From DATATB01 sp036268995 (lineage in GTDB: Bacteria > Planctomycetota > Planctomycetia > Pirellulales > PNKZ01): DNA of 64,000 nucleotides. Positions 16,314 to 23,733 of the stretch are shown here, piece after piece (position 1 is the stretch's first letter; each line of letters starts with the position of its first letter). The stretch lies in contig DATATB010000188.1 in NCBI GenBank assembly GCA_036268995.1, positions 3,979 through 67,978 on the forward strand, written 5' to 3'. The notes beneath the pieces were generated by a model. The model saw nothing but the letters and a program-made list of their open reading frames with translations. It was not told the origin of the DNA and made no database searches. Made by a program: the position numbers and the translations under genes.

Positions 16314-16916
16314 ATGCCCGGCACGCTCGTTTTAGGCACGGCTAATCGTAAGAAGGGACTGGAGCTGGCCGATCTAGTTCGGCCGCTGGGCGTGGCGGTG
16401 CGCACGCTGGCCGATTTTCCGCAGGCCTTGGCGGTGGTCGAAGATGGGACGACGTTCGAAGCGAACGCGCGGCTCAAAGCCCAGCAGCAGGCCCGGCATC
16501 TGAGTCAGTGGGTTTTGGCCGACGACAGCGGGTTGTGCGTCGATGCCCTCGGAGGCGCGCCGGGCATTTACTCGGCCCGGTTTGCCGGCCCGGAGGCCAC
16601 GGACGAGGACAACAACCGGCTGCTGCTCGAGCGGCTGGCTGGTGTGCCGCTGGAGCGGCGCACGGCCCATTACGTGTGTCATGTGACGCTGGCAGATCCG
16701 CAAGGCGCGATCCAGGCCGAAAGCGAAGCGACTTGCCACGGCCGCATTCTGGAGCAAGAACAGGGCAGCGGCGGCTTCGGCTACGATCCGATGTTCGAAG
16801 TCATCGAATATCACCGTACGTTCGGGCTCTTGAGCCCGGCGGTCAAAGCCTGCATCAGCCATCGTGCCCGGGCCATGCGCGAGATTTTGCCGGAAATCGG
16901 TCGTCTGCTCGGATAG
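16314..16916 (+). CDS. rdgB: XTP/dITP pyrophosphatase (RdgB/HAM1 family)
   Basis: This 200-residue enzyme hydrolyses non-canonical purine triphosphates (dITP, XTP) to the monophosphate, keeping them out of DNA and RNA. It begins LVLGTANRKKGLE, the substrate-binding start of the family. It has FEANARLKAQQQ with the conserved Asn/Lys, the metal-binding acids in LADDSGLCVDALGGAPGIYSAR, the segment GFGYDPMFEV, and a C-terminal SHRARAM. Length matches the family. The next gene (M20 amidohydrolase) follows after about 90 bases. No strong ribosome-binding site is visible; the start is chosen because MPGTLVLGTAN fits the family N-terminus. Confidence 0.94.
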   Translation: MPGTLVLGTANRKKGLELADLVRPLGVAVRTLADFPQALAVVEDGTTFEANARLKAQQQARHLSQWVLADDSGLCVDALGGAPGIYSARFAGPEATDEDNNRLLLERLAGVPLERRTAHYVCHVTLADPQGAIQAESEATCHGRILEQEQGSGGFGYDPMFEVIEYHRTFGLLSPAVKACISHRARAMREILPEIGRLLG

Positions 16917-17004
16917 CGGCGAAAGCCGCGGCCGGGGTTGCTTGCGCGCGACGATCGGCGATACTGAACGGGTCACCGGCCGGGAATCACAAGAGGGTCT
17001 TTTC

Positions 17005-18309
17005 ATGCGCTGCGTCGTATCCGTTTTGATCGCGTCGGTCGTCTTCGCCCTGGTTCAGCCGGCAGCGGCTGAAGATCCCCGCGCGTGGACCCACGAGCAC
17101 CTGAGCGAACTGGTCGAACTCTACCGGCACTTCCATCGGCATCCGGAATTGTCGTTCGCCGAGAAGGAAACTGCCGCGCGGTTGGCCAAGGAGCTGCGAG
17201 CCACCGGCGCCGAGGTGACCACCGACTTTGGCGGCTATGGCGTCGTGGCGATCATGAAAAACGGCCCTGGCCCACGGATCATGCTCCGCACGGACCTGGA
17301 CGCCCTGCCGGTGACCGAGGAGACGGGCCTGGTGTACGCCTCGCAGGTGCGAGTCCCGAACGATGATGGCGGGCAGACAGGCGTGATGCACGCCTGCGGG
17401 CACGACATTCATATCACCAACCTGATCGGCGTGGCCCGCTACCTGGCCGAGAACAAAAAACTCTGGAGCGGCACGGTGATGTTCATTGGCCAGCCGGCCG
17501 AGGAGAAGGGGGGCGGCGCCAAGGTCATGCTCGACGCGGGCCTGTTCACAAAGTTCTTCAAGCCGGACATGGCGCTGGCATTGCACGTGGATTCGACTCT
17601 GCCCACCGGCAAGGTGGGCTATCGGGCCGGATATTCGCAGGCCAACGTCGATAGTGTGGACATCATCGTTCGCGGGCGCGGAGGTCATGGCGCGGTGCCC
17701 AACAACACAATCGACCCGATCGTCGAGGCGGCCCGGCTGGTGCTCGATTTGCAAACCATCGTCAGCCGCGAGATCAAGCCGACCGAACCGGCCGTGATTA
17801 CCGTGGGCGCGATTCACGCTGGCACGAAGCACAACATCATTCCCGACAGTTGCCATTTGCAACTCACGGTCCGTAGCTATAGCGACGACGTGCGCAAGCA
17901 GTTGCTGGCGGCGATTCGCCGCAAGGCAAACGCGTCGGCGGCCAGCTCCGGAGCTCCCGAGCCGAGCATCGAGTTCTCCGACGGCACGCCGGCCGTGAAG
18001 AACGACGAAAAGCTCGTCGAGCGGGTCGTGCCGATCTTCCGGCGCGTGCTGGGCGACGACAAGGTCGTGCAGGTCGATCCCACGATGGGCGGCGAAGACT
18101 TTAGCGAATACGGCCTGGCCGGCGCGCCGATCTTTATGTTCCGCCTGGGTTCGGTCGAGCCGACGCGGCTGGCCGGCTACAAACGCGTGGGAACCACCGG
18201 CCCCTCGCTGCATTCGGCCCATTACTATCCCGATGCCGCCGAGGCTCTGACCACCGGCGTGACCGTCATGTCCAGCGTCGTCCTCGATCTGCTGCCGCCG
18301 AAGAAGTAG
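17005..18309 (+). CDS. Exported M20-family amidohydrolase/peptidase
   Basis: This 434-residue metal-dependent amidohydrolase belongs to the hippurate hydrolase/carboxypeptidase branch of M20. It has a Sec signal peptide (hydrophobic VVSVLIASVVFALVQ, cleavage after AAA near residue 23). Metal ligands are in MHACGHDIH, GQPAEEKGGGAKVMLD and ALHVDSTLPTG, and the last histidine is in SLHSAHYYPD. A dimerisation domain is inserted at about residues 205-320 (RGRGGHGAVPNN). The exported location suggests a role in periplasmic breakdown of acylated amino acids or peptides. The ATG at 17005 follows GAGGG; a longer frame into rdgB lacks the signal peptide. A small membrane protein gene follows after 3 bases. 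Confidence 0.92.
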   Translation: MRCVVSVLIASVVFALVQPAAAEDPRAWTHEHLSELVELYRHFHRHPELSFAEKETAARLAKELRATGAEVTTDFGGYGVVAIMKNGPGPRIMLRTDLDALPVTEETGLVYASQVRVPNDDGGQTGVMHACGHDIHITNLIGVARYLAENKKLWSGTVMFIGQPAEEKGGGAKVMLDAGLFTKFFKPDMALALHVDSTLPTGKVGYRAGYSQANVDSVDIIVRGRGGHGAVPNNTIDPIVEAARLVLDLQTIVSREIKPTEPAVITVGAIHAGTKHNIIPDSCHLQLTVRSYSDDVRKQLLAAIRRKANASAASSGAPEPSIEFSDGTPAVKNDEKLVERVVPIFRRVLGDDKVVQVDPTMGGEDFSEYGLAGAPIFMFRLGSVEPTRLAGYKRVGTTGPSLHSAHYYPDAAEALTTGVTVMSSVVLDLLPPKK

Positions 18310-18312
18310 CCC

Positions 18313-18693
18313 GTGGCCCGTAACGCAACTGTCCGCTGGTCGCTCGTTGCCGTCTTGGCGGCAACGTATGTCGCATTCAGCGCCGCGGCATTGGGCGGGC
18401 TGGCCTTGTTGCGCAGCAACGTGCTGAGCCAGGAGACCTCGCCGGCGGCCGCCGAGAGTTGGCAACGCTGGAAAGCCGAGACCGAGCGGATCAGCCAAGA
18501 GCACGGCCCCATCGCGCGCCGCGCGGTGACTACCAACGAACCGCCAGCGGTCATTCTGCTGCGTGATTATTTCGGCAACGTCGTGATGGCGGTCGAGGCC
18601 ATCATTGCCGGCGTGTTCGTCTTCCTGGTGATTGTGTTCTGGTCGCGGTTGCGGCCTGTCGATGGCAACCGCCTGCGACGCAGGTTAGAGTGA
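18313..18693 (+). CDS. Small two-TM membrane protein
   Basis: This 126-residue protein has two transmembrane segments (about residues 10-34, LVAVLAATYVAFSAAALGGL; and 88-110, AVEAIIAGVFVFLVIVFW) flanking a charged loop of about 50 residues. It starts at GTG 18313, three bases after the amidohydrolase stop, so it is probably co-transcribed. Its stop overlaps the next start (GTGA), indicating coupling to another small membrane protein. No family is recognised. The loop between the segments (KAETERISQEHGPIA) is likely outside the cytoplasm. Confidence 0.6.
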   Translation: MARNATVRWSLVAVLAATYVAFSAAALGGLALLRSNVLSQETSPAAAESWQRWKAETERISQEHGPIARRAVTTNEPPAVILLRDYFGNVVMAVEAIIAGVFVFLVIVFWSRLRPVDGNRLRRRLE

Positions 18694-19232
18694 ATTCCGC
18701 AGGGACCACCCGCCAATACCGCGCCGATCGCTATCGCTCGATGCCCACGACACCCAAACCCATTGCCGCCGGTCTGCGGATGGCGCCGCCGCCGGTGAGC
18801 TGGCGTAGCTGGCCTTTGGCCGCTGGCGGCGGACAGGTCTGGTTGATCTTGTCGCTGGTTCTGTTGAGCTTTGCGGCCATCGCCTACGGCAGCGGCAGCG
18901 TAGGACTAGCGGCCTGCGGGGCGGGACTGGTCTGCCTGGCAGCCTGGCGGCTGTTTGTGCCGGTGATTTTCGAGCTGGGCCCCATGGGCGTCAGCCAGCA
19001 GATTCTGGGACGCAGCACACGCATCCCCTGGGGTTCGATCGAGCGGGCCCAAGTCGGCCGGCAAGGGGTCTTCTTTTCGCTGGACGGTGCGGTTTTGGCC
19101 TCGCTGCGCGGGCTGTACGTTCCCTGGGACAGCCACCGGGATGAAGTGCTGGGGCAAGTGGCTTACTTTATGCCCCGCGCCGAAGGTCTTCCGGCGACGC
19201 TGGCAGCCAATACCGATTCGTCACCCGAATGA
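18690..19232 (+). CDS. Membrane protein with PH-like C-terminal part
   Basis: This 180-residue protein has two closely spaced transmembrane segments (about residues 50-70, VWLILSLVLLSFAAIAYG; and 75-94). A C-terminal soluble part follows (LGPMGVSQQILGRSTRIPWGSIERAQV...GLYVPW), resembling the bacterial PH-like fold in YcxB/YdbT-type proteins. The GTG at 18690 overlaps the preceding stop by four bases, which argues for this start; an ATG at 18741 is the alternative. The function is unknown. The pair 18313/18690 probably works as a membrane complex. Confidence 0.6.
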   Translation: MNSAGTTRQYRADRYRSMPTTPKPIAAGLRMAPPPVSWRSWPLAAGGGQVWLILSLVLLSFAAIAYGSGSVGLAACGAGLVCLAAWRLFVPVIFELGPMGVSQQILGRSTRIPWGSIERAQVGRQGVFFSLDGAVLASLRGLYVPWDSHRDEVLGQVAYFMPRAEGLPATLAANTDSSPE

Positions 19233-19700
19233 TGACGATTCTGTAACGGAATTCGCGTCCGCGCGACTCGTAGCGGAATTTGTGAGAATTCCGACCTTCC
19301 ACTACGACATGCTGGCGTAGTAGGGCCTGTAATTTTTGGGGTAGTTGCTTTGAGCCCAGCAGCCGCGTCGTTAGAATAGGACCGTCTCTTACGGGAGCGG
19401 GCGAGTCGGATTGCCCAGTAAAGGCCGCGTTCTGCGGCTTGCAACGGCTCGCTCGGAAGCGTCGCACATCTCAAGGCTATTCGCGTGAAGTGAACCGCCG
19501 GGCAGGCTCATGCTCCGGCAACCATCGGCTGCACGCCTTGATCCTCGCCTTTTGCGCGCGGACAAGTGGCGGGCAGCCAGCGATCGGAGTTTTTCGGACC
19601 AGGCGCATCCGATCTCAGGACATCCAAACACGTGACGGCGGCTTAGAACCATCTGTTTCCGGCAGTCTCGCCCCTGCGAGCGCGAGGCGAAAAGGAGAAC
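19233..19700. other. Gene-free region upstream of the ArsR regulator
   Basis: These 468 bases contain no ORF with family-like composition. A weak sigma70-like promoter may be present: TTGAGC at 19350-19355, 16 bases, TAGAAT at 19372-19377. It lies more than 300 bases before the regulator gene, so this is only a suggestion. No palindrome family was found here, unlike most other gaps in the window. Confidence 0.4.
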
Positions 19701-20096
19701 ATGATCAGCAACCTCATCGAGGGAACCAGCGTGGCCCCGGCCACCGAGCCGATCACGCAATTTTCGGACGCTACGGTGCGGGACCTGGCTCGGGTCTTCA
19801 AGCTCTTGTCGGACGAAACCCGGCTGCGGATCCTGCTCTACCTCGCGCGGCGCAAGGAACTGCACGTGCGGGCGCTGTGCGAAATCTTGGGGCAGAGCCA
19901 GCCGGCCGTCAGCCATCATTTGGCGCTGCTGCGCATGGCCGAACTGATCGAGCCGCGCCGCGAGGGCAAACACAACTTTTACCGCATCATGCCGCATCGT
20001 TTCGAGCAGTTGCTCGACACGCTGTTTGCGGCCGTGCCCAAGGAGCAGCGCTCGATCCGCTTCGAGGATTACGTGCTGAGTTACGCGCCTGCGTAG
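19701..20096 (+). CDS. ArsR-family winged-helix transcriptional regulator
   Basis: This 131-residue repressor-type protein has a winged-helix domain at about residues 28-95: LARVFKLLSDETRLRILLYLARRKELHV, then the recognition helix SQPAVSHHLALLRMAELIEPRREGKHNFY. The classic ArsR/SmtB metal-binding ELCVCDL motif is not present; the equivalent stretch reads VRALCEILG with a single cysteine. It may therefore respond to something other than arsenic or zinc. The ATG follows AAAAGGAGAAC, an excellent ribosome-binding site. No target operon lies directly downstream; the next genes are on the opposite strand. Confidence 0.9.
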   Translation: MISNLIEGTSVAPATEPITQFSDATVRDLARVFKLLSDETRLRILLYLARRKELHVRALCEILGQSQPAVSHHLALLRMAELIEPRREGKHNFYRIMPHRFEQLLDTLFAAVPKEQRSIRFEDYVLSYAPA

Positions 20097-20134
20097 GCGG
20101 GCGGGGCTTGCAGGTTCGGCGCAACAGCCTTGCG

Positions 20135-20476
20135 TCAGAGCATCGAATCGCTTGGATCGTCGAACTCCGCATTCGCTAGAAATTCTCTGAACGTCTTTGG
20201 CGTTTGCTGGAGTTCTGACGGCGCGAACGTGAAGAGGCTCACGATGTCGGCCTGCGTGCGCTCCGGTAGCCATTCCAGATGCGGCTCGACCATTGCATCG
20301 CGCTTTTCTGGTGGAAGATTCGTAAAACGCGAATCGACTACCCGAAGGCGGATGGACGCCGAATTGTAGCGGTACGCGTCGACCTTTTCGAAACCCGCCG
20401 CCCGTAGCAATTCCTCAACGTGCCGAGTCTCGTCCGTCCGCATGGCTTCCCAGCGGAATTGTGCAGCGTTTGTCAT
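20135..20476 (-). CDS. Unknown small protein coupled to a HEPN-domain gene
   Basis: This 113-residue alpha/beta protein contains ELLRAAGFEKVDAYRYNSASIRLRVVD and LEWLPERTQADIVSLFTFAPSE. I have a sense of similar planctomycete proteins but cannot name the family. The ATG (first base 20476) overlaps the stop of the HEPN gene by four bases (ATGA), so the two are translationally coupled. Small coupled pairs with a HEPN protein are often toxin-antitoxin or RNA-processing modules. This protein does not look like the usual nucleotidyltransferase (MNT) antitoxin, since GSxxRG-type motifs are absent. A frame extension to 20497 is less likely. Confidence 0.6.
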   Translation of the reverse strand: MTNAAQFRWEAMRTDETRHVEELLRAAGFEKVDAYRYNSASIRLRVVDSRFTNLPPEKRDAMVEPHLEWLPERTQADIVSLFTFAPSELQQTPKTFREFLANAEFDDPSDSML

Positions 20477-20880
20477 GGCGGTTGGCCCTCTACCCAATTA
20501 TAAACCGCTTTCGCCGTGTTCAGGAAAGCGATTGTTTCACCGGTATCTCGACACCCCGTCTCGTATCTCAAATCGATTGTCCAATCGAAACGCCGCATAC
20601 TCTTGGCGATTTCTAGCGGAAGGGCAATTCCCATATCGCGCAGCTCTCCAAGCAATACGTCCGGCCGGTGCATTCTCGCACCGGAGGTAATCTGTTTCAG
20701 CTTAGCCGGCTTGTCGGGACTTGGAGTTAAATGCAGGATTAGCGCCTTCAGCGAGCACTCGACGCTGTAACCTCCGAGATATTGCGCATCCAGCGTCAGC
20801 TTCCCGCGGGGCAAGAACCCCGCCGTCGTCAGCCGCTGCCCCGCCACCTTCTGAAAGTCGCGGCTGGTTGTCGGCGGCAT
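20473..20880 (-). CDS. HEPN-domain protein
   Basis: This 135-residue all-helical protein has the HEPN pattern: KVAGQRLTTAGFL, then AQYLGGYSVECSLKALILHL, and a C-terminal WTIDLRYETG...AFLNTAKAVYNWV. The RxxxxxH-type RNase motif of active HEPN toxins is not evident near the RYETG segment, so it may be a non-catalytic HEPN. I place the start at the ATG at 20880 (MPPTTSRDF), which fits the usual family N-terminus. A TTG at 20919 would add 13 residues. The coupled downstream gene has unknown function. Confidence 0.7.
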   Translation of the reverse strand: MPPTTSRDFQKVAGQRLTTAGFLPRGKLTLDAQYLGGYSVECSLKALILHLTPSPDKPAKLKQITSGARMHRPDVLLGELRDMGIALPLEIAKSMRRFDWTIDLRYETGCRDTGETIAFLNTAKAVYNWVEGQPP

Positions 20881-20967
20881 GAGCGAACTCAAGTCTCTCG
20901 AATTCGTTTTTCCTGCCAATATTCTATCATTTGCGCACCCACGAAGCGGCTCGATGCAACCGTATTA

Positions 20968-22593
20968 TTACTTCGGCGCAAGGTCGGCCAGGCAAAAGAC
21001 TTCGTCGGCGGTGCGCAGGTAGAGCCGGCCATTGAGCGCGGCGGGCGAGGCGAGAATCGGCTGGCCCAGATCGTTTTGCGCCAGGATCTTGAATTTCGGC
21101 CCGGCCTCGAGCACGTAGGTCACGCCCGACTCGCTCGGGCAATACAGCCGGCCCTGACTTTCCAGCGGCGAGGCCGAGAATTTGTCGCGGATGCGGGCCT
21201 GCCACAGCAGCTTGCCATCGGCCGCATTCAGGCAAGTGGCGATGCCCGTGTCGTTGACCGTGTACAGCCGGCCTTCGTATAGCACCGGCGAGGGGACGTG
21301 CGGCCCGCCGCGCGGCGTGCGCCAGGCGAGGTGCGTGTCGGTCACTTCGCCATGTCCGCCGGGCCGCAAGCCGAGCGTCGGGCCTTGCCGGCCGGAGGCC
21401 GAAAACAGCAGTCCCGGGCCAACGATGATCGACGGCACCACTTCGCGCGTCGCTCCGCGCAAGACCCAGAGTTCGCGGCCGGTATGTGGGTCATAGCCGC
21501 GCACCGTTTCGCCGCCGGCGTAGATCAGTTCGTCATGATCGCCGGCGCGGACGACGATCGGAGTCGACCAGCCCATCGCCTTATCGCGCTTTTGTTGCCA
21601 ACGCGGCGCGCCGGTGTTTTTGTCCAAGGCAATGAAGAGGCTCTCGGCCTTGTTTTGATCCTGCACCAGAATGACCAGGTCTTCGTACAAGAGCGGACTG
21701 GAGCCGGTGCCCCAGGTTGTGTTGAACACCGGCAGCGGATGATGCCACAGTTGCCGGCCGGCAAAATCGTAGGCCACCAGCCCTCCGGAGCCCAAGAAGG
21801 CGATCACGCGCTCGCCGTCCGTGACGGGCGTGGCGGACGCAAAGCCGTTCTTTTCGCGCACGTTGGGCTCGACCTCGTGCGCCGGCAGCGTGCGGCTCCA
21901 GAGCAGCGAGCCGTCGGACAGCCGCAAGCAATGTACCGAGCGCTGAGCCCCATCCTCGCCGGCACTGGTGACGAAGAGGCGGTCCTGCCAAATGATGGGC
22001 GACGAGTTGCCCGAGCCGAGCAGTTTGGTCTTCCAGACGACATTCTCGGTGGCGCTCCAGTGCAGGGGCAAGTTTTGAGCGGTGCTGTTTCCCTGGCCGG
22101 TCGGTCCGCGAAAGCGCGGCCATTGCTCGTTGGCCCCTGGAGCCGGGAGCACGATTTCGAGCTTGCCGCCGGCCGCAGCAACTTGCCCGGCTTTGGTTTC
22201 GGCTTCTTCGGCCGTGGCGCCCTGGTCAAACGGCGCCGGCTTCTTGTAACGCTCGAACCCGCGCCGCATGATCGCCAGGAATTTGTCGTGAATCTCCACG
22301 CGCCGCTCGTAGGCCTGTTTCAATTCGGGATCGGCCAGCACGCGGTCTTTGCCGCCATGACTTGCCAGGAATCGGACGGGACTGTCGGCCGTTTCCACCC
22401 GTTGCCATTCGGCGGCTAGATCGGTGAGCAGCATGTCGTCGACCAGCTTTTGATAGGCTGGGCTCTCGACGTCTTCGGCCAGCACACGCGTCCGCTCATC
22501 GAGCGGATACTTTTCAACGGCCGCATCGGGGCCGGCAGCCAAAGCCAATGCAGGGCAAAGAAAAAAACAGCCCACGACAAGAGCAGTCCGCAT
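20968..22593 (-). CDS. Exported PQQ-like beta-propeller protein
   Basis: This 541-residue exported protein has a signal peptide (MRTALVVGCFFLCPALALAAG, cleavage near residue 20) and a helical N-terminal region to about residue 140. A BamB/PQQ-type beta-propeller follows. Blades are seen as repeated strands ending in W or GxxxW, for example GNSSPIIWQDRLFVTSA, DGSLLWSRTLPA, AGRQLWHHPLP, TGRELWVLRG and DGKLLWQARI. The motif WPRFRGPTGQG at the start of the propeller is typical of planctomycete PQQ-like repeat proteins. There is no catalytic dehydrogenase signature, so quinone binding is not assumed. It likely works in the periplasm, as a scaffold or sugar-linked protein. It is monocistronic. Confidence 0.88.
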   Translation of the reverse strand: MRTALVVGCFFLCPALALAAGPDAAVEKYPLDERTRVLAEDVESPAYQKLVDDMLLTDLAAEWQRVETADSPVRFLASHGGKDRVLADPELKQAYERRVEIHDKFLAIMRRGFERYKKPAPFDQGATAEEAETKAGQVAAAGGKLEIVLPAPGANEQWPRFRGPTGQGNSTAQNLPLHWSATENVVWKTKLLGSGNSSPIIWQDRLFVTSAGEDGAQRSVHCLRLSDGSLLWSRTLPAHEVEPNVREKNGFASATPVTDGERVIAFLGSGGLVAYDFAGRQLWHHPLPVFNTTWGTGSSPLLYEDLVILVQDQNKAESLFIALDKNTGAPRWQQKRDKAMGWSTPIVVRAGDHDELIYAGGETVRGYDPHTGRELWVLRGATREVVPSIIVGPGLLFSASGRQGPTLGLRPGGHGEVTDTHLAWRTPRGGPHVPSPVLYEGRLYTVNDTGIATCLNAADGKLLWQARIRDKFSASPLESQGRLYCPSESGVTYVLEAGPKFKILAQNDLGQPILASPAALNGRLYLRTADEVFCLADLAPK

Positions 22594-23077
22594 GAAAAAA
22601 CCTCGAAGCGAGCCGTGGCGGGACGAGAGGGATAGAATCCAAGGCGAGGCTTCCAGTGTACTCGCCTATCAGGGGCCTTGGGAAGCGTCGAGGCGAGTAC
22701 CGGCCGGACAGGCGAGCCGGGAGGTCAGCGACCGGAGTTCCGAGTGAACCGGACGTGGCCTGCGCAGCCGGCGGCGTGTCCGGCAAAAACCCTTCTCCCT
22801 GTGGGAGAAGGTGGCGGCGCAGCCGACGGATGAGGGTTTTGGAGCGCGTTATGGCTTGCGGCCACAGTCTAGCAGACCGATATCGCACTTAATTCAAATC
22901 GGCTCGTAATGGGATCTAGGGTCGCGTTCCCTCATCCGGCCTTCGGCCACCGCTCGGCTGAGCTCGCGCCGAAGCCTTCTCCCGGAGGGAGAAGGATTTT
23001 GCTTCGCTGCGCTCGCCTGGGCGCTGAGTGCATTGACTGGTTTATACTGACCCTTATTTGCGCCTTCGCATATCGCT
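22594..23077. repeat. Intergenic region with REP-like and repeat E elements
   Basis: This 484-base divergent gap has no gene. It carries a repeat E half-copy at 22711-22737 (GGCGAGCCGGGAGG...GACCGGAG). It also holds two inverted blocks of a REP-like element: 22790-22836 (CCTTCTCCCTGTGGGAGAAGG then GCAGCCGACGGATGAGGG) and 22929-22995 (the reverse order, CCCTCATCCGG ... TCTCCCGGAGGGAGAAGG). Facing copies of this type are known from many GC-rich genomes. Confidence 0.75.
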
Positions 23078-23713
23078 ATGACAAAGCCAGAAACCAACGG
23101 CTCCTTGCATCGGCAGTTCGGGGCACTGGAGCAGGAAGTTGCCCGTGGGCTGGTGCAGCGCCTGCGGCTGACCCGATTCGTCCGCCCGTTTCCGCAACGC
23201 ACGGTTTGGGCCGGGTTCGTTTTCGTCAACGGCTTTCTGACGGTCGGCCTATTGGCCTTGGTGGCCATGATCACCGGCAGCCCGTTTGTGTTTCCATCCG
23301 TTGGCCCAACGGTCTTCACGTTCTGGTTTCATCCGACCACGCCGCCGGCCAGTCCACGCAATGCCATTCTCGGGCATGCCGCAGGCATCATTTGCGGATA
23401 TTTGGCGCTGGTATTAACTGGATTGCAAAACTCGCCTTCGGTCATGACCGAAGGCGTCGATGCGGGCCGAATGCTGGCCGCGGCCCTCTCCTTTGCGCTG
23501 ACCGGGGCAGTCATGATCTTGTTTCACATCGTGCATCCGCCGGCGGCAGCAACCACACTGATCGTCTCGCTGGGCATCATTCACGAGCCGTCCCACCTGG
23601 CCCTGATCGAGTTGGCGATCGTGCTGCTGGCCGCGCAGGCCTTCACTATCAATCGCCTGGCTGGCGTGGACTATCCGTGGTGGGGGCCGAAAGAAGTGAA
23701 CAGTGAACAGTGA
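23078..23713 (+). CDS. HPP-family integral membrane protein
   Basis: This 211-residue membrane protein has four to five hydrophobic segments from about residue 44. They include TVWAGFVFVNGFLTVGLLALVAM, NAILGHAAGIICGYLALVLTG, LAAALSFALTGAVMILFHIVHPP and ALIELAIVLLAAQAFTI. The family signature HPPAAAT (after HIV) and the FPSVGPTVF loop are present. HPP proteins are implicated in nitrite transport in plants and cyanobacteria; a transport role here is inference. A soluble helical N-terminus of about 40 residues precedes the core. The gene ends 20 bases before the convergent ClC channel gene and carries part of repeat D in its last codons and just beyond. Confidence 0.85.
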   Translation: MTKPETNGSLHRQFGALEQEVARGLVQRLRLTRFVRPFPQRTVWAGFVFVNGFLTVGLLALVAMITGSPFVFPSVGPTVFTFWFHPTTPPASPRNAILGHAAGIICGYLALVLTGLQNSPSVMTEGVDAGRMLAAALSFALTGAVMILFHIVHPPAAATTLIVSLGIIHEPSHLALIELAIVLLAAQAFTINRLAGVDYPWWGPKEVNSEQ

Positions 23714-23733
23714 AAAATGCCGGAGTACGGTTT

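Noticed and set aside
22786..22998. REP-like blocks considered as an insertion sequence
   Set aside because: No transposase frame lies between the blocks; they match the common REP type with facing copies.
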